Source of the DNA: a virus
Length of the DNA stretch: 24,442 bases
Strand: one strand, 5' to 3'
Virus record (IMG/VR): IMGVR_UViG_3300020205_001992
Coordinates: 1 to 24,442 of that record
In this document: positions 1 to 6,023 of the stretch, piece by piece
Layout of the letters: each line of letters opens with the position of its first letter
Position numbering within the stretch: position 1 is the stretch's first letter
Made by a program: the position numbers and the translations under genes
Notes under the pieces: generated by a model
Told to the model about the DNA's origin: nothing
Database searches by the model: none
What the model saw: the letters and a program-made list of their open reading frames with translations, nothing else

Positions 1-1464
1 ACAGGCTACAACATCAAGATCAAGTTTCGCAGCATTGCACAGCACTATTGGATCTGTGATCCCACTGTGCCTGAAATGCGTGACATGCCATTCTGTGGCT
101 ACTACGATCCCATGACCATTCAAGAAGCCACTGAACTGTATCCAGACATTGATCTGGCACAGTTTGAACGCTTTGCTGAATACAACATGAACGGTGCTTA
201 CCAAGCCGGTTCAGTGCTGAACAATCTTGCCATACACGCTCGCGACTCAGTACCTGTGATGGGTGTGCCAGTGAGTTCAGCAGCATCAGCAGATCCTGAC
301 AGCCGCCAGATCTCCATTGTCACTGTGTGGAACAGATATGACATTGACGGCGACGGTGAATTGGAACTGGTAGAACTGATCTATTCTGGATCATACATTA
401 TCAGTGCCAGAGAAGTGGAGTTTATTCCTGTGGCCAACATGTGTCCCAAGCCCTTGCCAGGCAACTTCTATGGCATGAGCATTGCTGAATCAGTGATCCC
501 CATGCAGGAGTACAACACTTCAGCAGCCCGTGCTGAAATACAACTGGGCTTGCTCACAGCCACACCGCGTATTGGTGTGAAACCAGATCGCCTGGACTTT
601 GAAATGTTGCAGGACGGCGAATCAGCAATCTTTATCCTGGATTCAAAGTTTGATCCTGCCAAAGACATCTATCAACTGCCTCCTCCTTCAGGCAATCTGC
701 AGTTCCTGGAAGTGGCCATGAACCGCATTCAGCAGGACACAATGGCAATGGTTGGTATGACCACTCCACAAGATGTGTTCAACCCTGAAGTCATGGCACC
801 AGGCAATTCAGGTATCAAACTGCAGATGGCCTTGACACCAAACCAGATCATTCAAGACAACACTGTGCGTAATGCTGCTGACGGTCTGAAGGAAGCACTA
901 TGGTTGACCTGGAGAACCTTGATCCAATACGGTGATGACTACGGTGTGAAGAAACTGGCAGCCCGATATCACCCAGACCGGAAGCCAGAGTTCATTGACT
1001 ACCTGGCCTGGGACGACATGAACTTCTGTGATCGCAAGCACATTCAGATTGAATTGGCCCTGGGTATGATGAGTCAAGAGAATGCCCTGGGTCGTTTGCA
1101 GATCATTCAGAAGTGTCAAACAGACTTGTACACACAAGTGCAAGGCATGGCAGCGTCTGGCACACTCACACCAGAAATCTACCAAAAGGTCAAGAAGCCT
1201 TTTGCTGACACCCTGTATGTGCTGGGGGTCAAAGACTGCGATACCTACTTGCCCAGTGATGATGAAGTTAAGACCATGATTGAGCAAGGCGAAGCCGCTG
1301 CCAAGAACCGTGAACCTTCAGCAGAAGACAAGAAACGCCTGGCTGATGCAGGACTTGCACAGGCCAAGACTGAACAGATACAAGCAGAAATGGCTGGTAC
1401 TGATAGTGAAAGCCAACTGGACTACATGGCTGTGGCAGCAGGAGATCCCAAAGTCTACAGTTGA
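1..1464 (+). CDS. Portal protein, P22-like (5' end outside window)
   Basis: The reading frame is open from base 1, so the N-terminus lies upstream; 487 residues are visible. The portal is the dodecameric ring at the head vertex through which DNA is packaged and ejected. Support comes from a YDIDGDGELE segment followed by a hydrophobic, membrane-free region, a YGMSIAESVIPMQE segment typical of the portal core, an Asn/Gln-rich helix (NRIQQDTMAMVG), and the long helical C-terminal part with PNQIIQDNTVRNAADG. These match my knowledge of P22-type portals, which are about 700 residues long, so roughly 200 residues may be missing. Position supports it: scaffold and major capsid genes follow. The first internal ATG (67) is not the real start because the frame continues upstream with plausible protein. 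Family assignment is by recognition, not by a search. Confidence 0.85.
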   Translation, partial: TGYNIKIKFRSIAQHYWICDPTVPEMRDMPFCGYYDPMTIQEATELYPDIDLAQFERFAEYNMNGAYQAGSVLNNLAIHARDSVPVMGVPVSSAASADPDSRQISIVTVWNRYDIDGDGELELVELIYSGSYIISAREVEFIPVANMCPKPLPGNFYGMSIAESVIPMQEYNTSAARAEIQLGLLTATPRIGVKPDRLDFEMLQDGESAIFILDSKFDPAKDIYQLPPPSGNLQFLEVAMNRIQQDTMAMVGMTTPQDVFNPEVMAPGNSGIKLQMALTPNQIIQDNTVRNAADGLKEALWLTWRTLIQYGDDYGVKKLAARYHPDRKPEFIDYLAWDDMNFCDRKHIQIELALGMMSQENALGRLQIIQKCQTDLYTQVQGMAASGTLTPEIYQKVKKPFADTLYVLGVKDCDTYLPSDDEVKTMIEQGEAAAKNREPSAEDKKRLADAGLAQAKTEQIQAEMAGTDSESQLDYMAVAAGDPKVYS

Positions 1465-1485
1465 TTTTTTTAGACAGGATATGAT

Positions 1486-1824
1486 ATGATACAAGAAGAA
1501 ACAATTGAGAGTTTCAACACACGACTCACGGTAGACACCAGCGACATCAAACGGTTGACACCCTCACAGCGTGATACCATCAAACACTATGGATCACAAG
1601 CCGAAGCCCTGCTGAAAAACAGGGACCTGGCCATGTTTGTGCATCACTACAAGTTTGAACTGGCTGACAACTTGACCAACATCACTGGACACACAGATGT
1701 AGACAACATCACACGCATTGCACAGGCCAACTACCTGTCAGGCATTGATGGCTTTGTCACAAGTCTCAAGCGAGCAGTGTATCACAAAAACAAAATCCTG
1801 GCCTGGGAAACTAAACAGCAATAA
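1486..1824 (+). CDS. Small hypothetical protein between portal and scaffold
   Basis: I do not recognise this 112-residue protein. It is predicted to be mostly helical and soluble, with no signal peptide or membrane segment. Its start follows an AGGA ribosome-binding site (1476-1479) with six bases of spacing, and the gap from the portal stop is only 21 bases, so it is probably co-transcribed with the portal gene. Sitting between portal and scaffold, it could be a minor head or assembly factor, but nothing in the sequence shows this. Codon use resembles that of its neighbours. Confidence 0.75.
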   Translation: MIQEETIESFNTRLTVDTSDIKRLTPSQRDTIKHYGSQAEALLKNRDLAMFVHHYKFELADNLTNITGHTDVDNITRIAQANYLSGIDGFVTSLKRAVYHKNKILAWETKQQ

Positions 1825-1846
1825 TCGCACCTTTTTGCCTGGATAC

Positions 1847-1854
1847 TATAAATA
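1847..1854 (+). promoter_or_regulatory. T4-late-like promoter element TATAAATA upstream of scaffold
   Basis: TATAAATA is identical to the core of the T4 late promoter recognised by the gp55 sigma factor. It lies 44 bases before the scaffold start, in the 74-base gap after the preceding gene. Expected transcription start is about six bases downstream, near 1860. No -35 element is evident. It belongs to the family of TAAATA elements found only before starts in this window. Confidence 0.6.
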
Positions 1855-1860
1855 AAACAC

Positions 1861-1886
1861 CAAGGTAATCTTCGGACCCTTGTTTT
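1861..1886 (+). promoter_or_regulatory. Leader hairpin with C(UUCG)G loop
   Basis: CAAGG (1861-1865) pairs with CCTTG (1878-1882). After a small internal loop, TC/GA closes a UUCG tetraloop (1871-1874), an exceptionally stable loop type. TTTTA follows. The hairpin would form the extreme 5' end of a transcript starting at the TATAAATA element. It might stabilise the scaffold/capsid mRNA, or act as a weak terminator or attenuator for read-through from the portal operon. The five-pair outer stem is short for a strong terminator. Confidence 0.45.
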
Positions 1887-1898
1887 ATTAGGAATTTT

Positions 1899-3035
1899 AT
1901 GACAACTGAGATCACGCCTAATGCCCCCGCAGGCACGGCCAATGACACACCCGCAGTGTTGGAAGGAATAATTGCTGAAAAAATGGCCGCTATGCGTAAC
2001 CAAATTCAGGCAACCAGACAACCCGCAACAGGAGCAGAAGCATCGGCAGATGAATCCAGCCCTGCAGTGCCACAAACACTGGAAGATGAAACCGACTATG
2101 ATCAAGATGTACTTGCCACTGATGAGGACCACGCCCAGGACAATCCTGTAAGCGACCCAGACGCAGAAACAACAGGTGAAGATCTCATAGACTTTATTGA
2201 ATTTGCGGATACCAATCCCAATGCCAAATTCAAGTTTACCAGAAATGGTAAGGAAGTCGTGATCGACGCCAAGAAGGCAGCAGCCATCCTGGGTCAAGGA
2301 GGTGCCATACACGAAGAAGCACGCCAGTTAAAAGTGGAGCGAGCCGAGTTTGATGAGTATCTCAAAGAAAGTCGGGAACGCCAAGAAGGTTTAACTCTGG
2401 CAATGGAGTTCACAGTCCAGCCGCAACTTCAGAAAGCATATGATGAGATCTTGAAAACTCAAGGTTATCAGACTGTTTTCCAGCAACAACTTGCAGCCAC
2501 GCAAGATCCAGGTGTCCGAGCCCGGATTGAAGCCAGCATGCGACAGAATGAAAGTTATATTCAGTCACAGCAAGGTGTTATTGGACAGATGAAACCCGCA
2601 GTGGACCAGTTCAGAGACATACGCCGACAACAAGTAGCGGAAGTATTAGAGCGTAATCGCAAGGGGTTTACAGATAAAGAGTTGAAAAACGAATATGTGT
2701 ACAACGAACTGCGTGACAAAGTCGCAAAGATATGGCCTGAAGCCCGTGCCGAGATTATCCCAGGTATTCCCAACATTGACCTGATATCATCTGATGAGAA
2801 CTTGTTGGCCCTGGTGCGTGACGGTTTGAAATACCGCAACGCAAGTAAACCCAAGTCAGCAGGTGCCAGCATAGCACAACTAACACAGCGTAGAGGCAAC
2901 ACCCAGGCTGGACGAAATTCAGAGGGCAGCATCCAAAAACTTCGAGAGCAAGCCAACGCCGGCGATAAAAAAGCCGGAGACAACCTCCTGGTGCAGCGAC
3001 TACAACAGATACGCGGCAGCAGAGGTGGTAGATAA
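1899..3035 (+). CDS. Capsid scaffolding protein
   Basis: This 378-residue protein lies directly before the major capsid gene, the usual place for scaffold. It has an acidic, low-complexity N-terminal third (many Asp/Glu, Ala, Pro and Thr to about residue 95), a central charged and Gln-rich helical region likely to form coiled coil (about 130-260), and a basic, Gly/Arg-rich C-terminus ending RGSRGGR. An acidic front and basic, coat-binding tail are the standard design of phage scaffolds such as P22 gp8, which direct shell assembly and then leave or are degraded. The start at 1899 has AGGA five bases upstream. No protease motif is visible. The function is inferred from position and composition rather than a conserved domain. 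Confidence 0.75.
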   Translation: MTTEITPNAPAGTANDTPAVLEGIIAEKMAAMRNQIQATRQPATGAEASADESSPAVPQTLEDETDYDQDVLATDEDHAQDNPVSDPDAETTGEDLIDFIEFADTNPNAKFKFTRNGKEVVIDAKKAAAILGQGGAIHEEARQLKVERAEFDEYLKESRERQEGLTLAMEFTVQPQLQKAYDEILKTQGYQTVFQQQLAATQDPGVRARIEASMRQNESYIQSQQGVIGQMKPAVDQFRDIRRQQVAEVLERNRKGFTDKELKNEYVYNELRDKVAKIWPEARAEIIPGIPNIDLISSDENLLALVRDGLKYRNASKPKSAGASIAQLTQRRGNTQAGRNSEGSIQKLREQANAGDKKAGDNLLVQRLQQIRGSRGGR

Positions 3036-3061
3036 TAGCCTAATATTCAAGGAGAATTAAA

Positions 3062-4234
3062 ATGGCAGAAATTACAACCAGTCAAATTGGTAATGGTACC
3101 ACAGCATACGGCAGTGATATTGTTGTCAAAGACTTAGACTTAGATGTATCCAATCGTGTAAAAGACGATACCCCCGTGCTCAACATGTGTATGAGCAAGA
3201 AACGCAAGGTCAATTCAACATTGCCTTTGTGGACAGATGACCTGTATCGTTTGCCTTCCGCACAAGCCGTGCAAGAAGGTGCCGCAGTCTCAACAGCCAA
3301 TGCCGAAAGCAACAGCCGCTACAACTTGGGCAACTACACACAGATCTTCCAAACAACCATTGCTGCTTCTGGCACAGCCCGTGCTGTGATGCAAGCAGGT
3401 GGCGATCCTCAAGCATATCAAGAAGTCAAGCAATTGATCGAATTGATGTTCGATGTGGAAATGCAACTGGTTCGTGCTGACCAAATTGGTACACAATACA
3501 GTGGCCAAGCAGGCACAGCAATCAGCCCTGCCACTGCACAGACCGAAGGTCGTCGTATGGGTTCATTGGCTTCCTTTGCAGGTACATTGAGTTTCAACCC
3601 CAGCAACGCTGGTGCAGCCAACATCACCACCAACACCAACAATGCCAGTTCTGACTCAAGCACTGCCAATGTGGGTAACCTGTTGATCAACAGTAATGGT
3701 ACACAGTTCTACACTGGCACATTTACAAACCAAGTGTTTGCACCTGTCACATACAAGCAACTTGTGACCACTGCTGAACAACGCTACAATGCAAAAATCC
3801 GTACCATGGTTGTTCCAACTTCTTTGCGTACAATGATCTCTGACACCATTGGTACTTCTAACACCAGTATCAACCGTCGTAATGTGGAGCGTGGCGACAC
3901 CATCCAAACTTACGAAGGCGACTTCAACTACACATACGAAATCTATGATTCATGGATTATGGACCAGTCAGGTGTGAGCAACAGCATCTACTTCTTGAAC
4001 GAAGATGTGTTGCAGTGGGGTAGTTTGCGTGATCTTGGACCCAACAATGAAGTGTTCAGCAATGCCGACGCAAGTCTTGATCAGTTCTTGATGGAAGGTA
4101 CCCTGATTGTACGCAACCCAGCAGGCGTTGGTTTGTTGAACAACATTTCAACAACTGGTGCGGCTGTGACAGGTCCTCGTACTGCTACATTTGTGTCACG
4201 CACAAATGAAGGCGGCGGCGACAGTTATGTTTAA
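3062..4234 (+). CDS. Major capsid protein, SU10/DUF5309-like
   Basis: This 390-residue protein has the hallmarks of the DUF5309 (SU10 major capsid) group, which has the HK97 fold: an N-terminal segment (residues 20-60) ending in LPLWTDDL, the stretch NLGNYTQIFQTTIAASGT (about 88-105), a helix QAYQEVKQLIELMFDVEM (about 117-134) and GRRMGSL (about 163-169). It would form the icosahedral shell. A strong AAGGAG (3049-3054) with seven bases of spacing precedes the start, as expected for the most abundant virion protein. The gene is followed immediately by a strong intrinsic terminator, so scaffold and capsid form one transcription unit. A Thr/Asn/Ser-rich insertion at about 180-220 could be a surface-exposed loop. 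Confidence 0.88.
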   Translation: MAEITTSQIGNGTTAYGSDIVVKDLDLDVSNRVKDDTPVLNMCMSKKRKVNSTLPLWTDDLYRLPSAQAVQEGAAVSTANAESNSRYNLGNYTQIFQTTIAASGTARAVMQAGGDPQAYQEVKQLIELMFDVEMQLVRADQIGTQYSGQAGTAISPATAQTEGRRMGSLASFAGTLSFNPSNAGAANITTNTNNASSDSSTANVGNLLINSNGTQFYTGTFTNQVFAPVTYKQLVTTAEQRYNAKIRTMVVPTSLRTMISDTIGTSNTSINRRNVERGDTIQTYEGDFNYTYEIYDSWIMDQSGVSNSIYFLNEDVLQWGSLRDLGPNNEVFSNADASLDQFLMEGTLIVRNPAGVGLLNNISTTGAAVTGPRTATFVSRTNEGGGDSYV

Positions 4235-4246
4235 ACCGTAAGGTTT
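4233..4246 (+). other. Small hairpin overlapping the capsid stop codon
   Basis: AAACC (4233-4237) and GGTTT (4242-4246) form a perfect five-pair stem with a GTAA loop (GNRA type). It begins within the TAA stop of the capsid gene and lies 11 bases before the terminator stem. It may help protect the capsid mRNA 3' end or be incidental. Confidence 0.4.
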
Positions 4247-4257
4247 GGCAAAACACA

Positions 4258-4277
4258 AAAGGGGCTTTGGCCCCTTT
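4258..4277 (+). terminator. Intrinsic terminator after major capsid gene
   Basis: AAAGGGGC (4258-4265) and GCCCCTTT (4270-4277) form a perfect eight-pair stem around a four-base loop, followed by CTTGTT. On the opposite strand the stem is followed by TTGTGTTTT, so it could work in both directions. It separates the head operon from the small gene downstream. Confidence 0.85.
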
Positions 4278-4281
4278 CTTG

Positions 4282-4310
4282 TTGACTTCTCAATCACAAA
4301 CATTTATAAT
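4282..4310 (+). promoter_or_regulatory. Sigma70-type promoter P1
   Basis: TTGACT (4282-4287), a 17-base spacer and TATAAT (4305-4310) give a near-consensus promoter with an exact -10 and optimal spacing. Transcription should begin near 4316-4317. It starts just past the upstream terminator, so it appears dedicated to the small gene at 4426. Confidence 0.75.
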
Positions 4311-4312
4311 GT

Positions 4313-4348
4313 AAAGACGACGCCGCTGGTCAGACGGTTTCTGTCTTT
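4313..4348 (+). other. Structured leader between the two promoters
   Basis: AAAGAC (4313-4318) can pair with GTCTTT (4343-4348). Inside, CCGCT (4323-4327) can pair with AG and CGG (4332-4337) with one bulged A. The stem begins at or just before the predicted P1 start site, so a P1 transcript may carry only part of the outer stem. It could be a leader structure or a short RNA; there is no direct evidence for either. Confidence 0.3.
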
Positions 4349-4359
4349 AGCCTTTTCAG

Positions 4360-4388
4360 TTGCTAATGTATCGTCACGACTGTATAAT
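4360..4388 (+). promoter_or_regulatory. Sigma70-type promoter P2
   Basis: TTGCTA (4360-4365), a 17-base spacer and TATAAT (4383-4388). The -10 is exact and the -35 matches four of six consensus bases. Predicted start is near 4395, about 30 bases before the small gene. It lies 78 bases downstream of P1. Confidence 0.6.
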
Positions 4389-4425
4389 AGATACTAATGC
4401 GAGAGCAGATATAAAGGACTTGAAA

Positions 4426-4608
4426 ATGGCAAATAAAGAAAACACAACTTATGATGGTTTGATTGAACTATCAAACAGCATTGACAATCTATCAACTGAG
4501 TTGAATCCCAACAACAAAGGAGGAGAGACGGTAGGTGATTGTCTATACGACATTGCTTATGCGTTCAGTAGGATAGCAGATGCCTTGGAGAAGATAGCAG
4601 ACAAATAA
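4426..4608 (+). CDS. Small hypothetical protein in a self-contained unit (moron-like)
   Basis: A 60-residue protein starting MANKENTTYDG. I chose the ATG at 4426 because AAAGGA (4413-4418) lies seven bases before it; a longer in-frame start at 4360 would overlap promoter P2. The C-terminal half (DIAYAFSRIADALEKIADK) looks like an amphipathic helix, suggesting a small helical, perhaps oligomeric or regulatory, protein. The family is not recognised. The gene has its own two promoters and a terminator on each side. Several codons that are uncommon in the neighbouring structural genes (AGG, ATA, CTA, GGA) appear. This arrangement is the signature of a moron: an independently transcribed cargo gene that often serves the host or blocks other phages. 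That role is an inference. Confidence 0.75.
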   Translation: MANKENTTYDGLIELSNSIDNLSTELNPNNKGGETVGDCLYDIAYAFSRIADALEKIADK

Positions 4609-4611
4609 ACC

Positions 4612-4631
4612 AAAGCCCCGAGAGGGGCTTT
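4612..4631 (+). terminator. Intrinsic terminator after the small gene
   Basis: AAAGCCCC (4612-4619) and GGGGCTTT (4624-4631) form a perfect eight-pair stem with a GAGA (GNRA) loop, followed by TCATT. It begins four bases after the stop codon and insulates the small gene from the next gene. Confidence 0.85.
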
Positions 4632-4665
4632 TCATTGGGAGTTGCTGGCGTATTTGCTGGTATCA

Positions 4666-4672
4666 CTAAATA
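4666..4672 (+). promoter_or_regulatory. Late-promoter-like element CTAAATA
   Basis: The extended word CACTAAATA (4664-4672) is repeated exactly at 18920-18928. It ends only four bases before the ATG at 4677, and no Shine-Dalgarno is present between them. If it acts as a -10-like late element, transcription would start at about the ATG, giving a leaderless mRNA. It directly follows a terminator, so the downstream genes need a new promoter here. Confidence 0.55.
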
Positions 4673-4676
4673 CAAG

Positions 4677-5270
4677 ATGAACGAAGATTTAAACCGACCA
4701 GAATACCTATCCGATGAGGATCCAGAGAAAAACTACGACTATTTGCGTCAAGATCACGGCGGCACAATCACCACGCACAATGGTGTGGCTGATGCCCTGC
4801 TGAAAAATGATGCCCTGTACAACGCAATGAAGGGCGATTGGACCCGCACTGCTTGGTCAGGCTCAAACAACATCAAAACCACCACAGGACGCGAAGATGG
4901 CAAGTTCTACATCAAACGAGAACAAGTCAACGCAGAAGCAGTGGCCGAACGCTGTAGACTGTATCGCGAAGCAGCCGAAGCAGGACACAACGATCCCTTG
5001 GCACCAGTCATGCCTGATGGCAAGTTAGGCTACAAATGGATGGACTTGCCCAATGTGGTCAGCATCCGCATCAGTGATCAGTATTTTGGTGGCATGCCCT
5101 GGGCTGCTGTAAAAAATGACCGCACACTCAAAGCACAATTCTACCGAGTTGTGCAACAAGAATACCCACAGTATGTGTGCTATCCAGGCGGTAAGTTGCC
5201 TATTCCAATAGATGTGCCTTACCCATCAAAGGTGGGGCAACAAAAGTTCTTTAAGGGACACACACTATGA
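4677..5270 (+). CDS. Hypothetical protein, probable head/neck-region gene
   Basis: This 197-residue soluble protein has no domain I recognise. The frame also reaches back to a TTG at 4635, but that lies against the terminator, so the ATG at 4677 (MNEDLNRPEYLS) is preferred. No Shine-Dalgarno precedes it. Visible features are an acidic N-terminus, a basic helical middle (about 75-105) and an aromatic- and proline-rich C-terminal part with YFGGMPWAAVKNDR and VCYPGGKLPIPIDVPYP. Its stop overlaps the next start as ATGA, implying translational coupling with the probable head-tail adaptor, so a role in the same head-completion step is plausible. Confidence 0.75.
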   Translation: MNEDLNRPEYLSDEDPEKNYDYLRQDHGGTITTHNGVADALLKNDALYNAMKGDWTRTAWSGSNNIKTTTGREDGKFYIKREQVNAEAVAERCRLYREAAEAGHNDPLAPVMPDGKLGYKWMDLPNVVSIRISDQYFGGMPWAAVKNDRTLKAQFYRVVQQEYPQYVCYPGGKLPIPIDVPYPSKVGQQKFFKGHTL

Positions 5271-6013
5271 GTTTCCAAATCCCCACAGGTGATGACCTGG
5301 TTGACTTCCTGAAAGATTTCACAGGATCCAGCGATGATGCTGAAATCAAAAAATGTATCTACATGGCAGAACTGTCAATGCGAAACATTGAACTGCCAGC
5401 CCTACGGTCAGATCCATATGCGGCAGAAAACATTGGTGTAGCAGATGCTTACGGGCGTGTGCCCATTCCGTCAGACATGAACAAGCCCATTCTGTTTTTC
5501 AAACAAGGACAGCCTGGCGGTGAAGAATCATCGCCTACAGGGCCTTGGATTGTGTATGATCGTATTGGCGACAGAGATGTCATAACACAGGGCATGATTG
5601 CCCAGTTGTACTTGAGCCCTGTAAATGTGCCGGCAGTGATTCGCGGCAAGTTTTCAGAAGTGTACAATGAATACCAGTTCCTGCCCTGGGTTGGCGAAGG
5701 TGCCTTAATCAATCTTTACTACTACAAGGCCTGGCCCTTGTTGTTCTCACCTGTCACAGGTGGAGATCCTGGTGAAACAGTGCAGACCAATGCGGTGTTG
5801 CAGACCTGGGCTGAAGGCTATGTGTATGCCAGCCTGCGTGAATACTACATCAAGCGTCACAACGAACAAGACGCTGCCATTTACGATGCCAAATACAAAG
5901 ATGCTTGGAACATTGTGAATGACCAAAACAATCTTGGCAAATGGTCTGGCGGACACACAAGACTCACCAGTGTTTGGCAGCCCCGTCAATATCGCCAGTA
6001 CAACATCAAATAA
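5267..6013 (+). CDS. Probable head-to-tail adaptor/connector protein
   Basis: A 248-residue protein beginning MSFQIPTGDDLVDFLKDF. It lies after the capsid gene and before the fibre and hub genes, where podoviruses usually keep the adaptor that stacks on the portal (P22 gp4-type function). Visible features are an N-terminal helical region, a mixed central region with GPWIVYDRIGDRDVI and YNEYQFLPWVGEGALINLYYYKAWP, and a helical C-terminal part (LQTWAEGYVYASLREYY) rich in Tyr, Trp and charged residues. Helical hairpins plus small strands suit an adaptor, but I see no diagnostic motif. AAGGGA precedes the start, which overlaps the upstream stop by four bases. Confidence 0.5.
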   Translation: MSFQIPTGDDLVDFLKDFTGSSDDAEIKKCIYMAELSMRNIELPALRSDPYAAENIGVADAYGRVPIPSDMNKPILFFKQGQPGGEESSPTGPWIVYDRIGDRDVITQGMIAQLYLSPVNVPAVIRGKFSEVYNEYQFLPWVGEGALINLYYYKAWPLLFSPVTGGDPGETVQTNAVLQTWAEGYVYASLREYYIKRHNEQDAAIYDAKYKDAWNIVNDQNNLGKWSGGHTRLTSVWQPRQYRQYNIK

Positions 6014-6023
6014 GGAAAGCATC

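Noticed and set aside
4360-4425. Longer N-terminus of the 60-residue protein
   Set aside because: It would cover promoter P2, and there is no ribosome-binding site for ATG 4360.
4635-4676. TTG start for the protein at 4677
   Set aside because: It adjoins the terminator stem (ending at 4631) and lies upstream of the CTAAATA element; the ATG at 4677 is the better start.
5919-6023. Longer N-terminus of the large fibre starting at ATG 5919
   Set aside because: It would overlap the adaptor gene by 95 bases with no ribosome-binding site, whereas GTG 6024 follows AAGGAAA with good spacing just after the adaptor stop.
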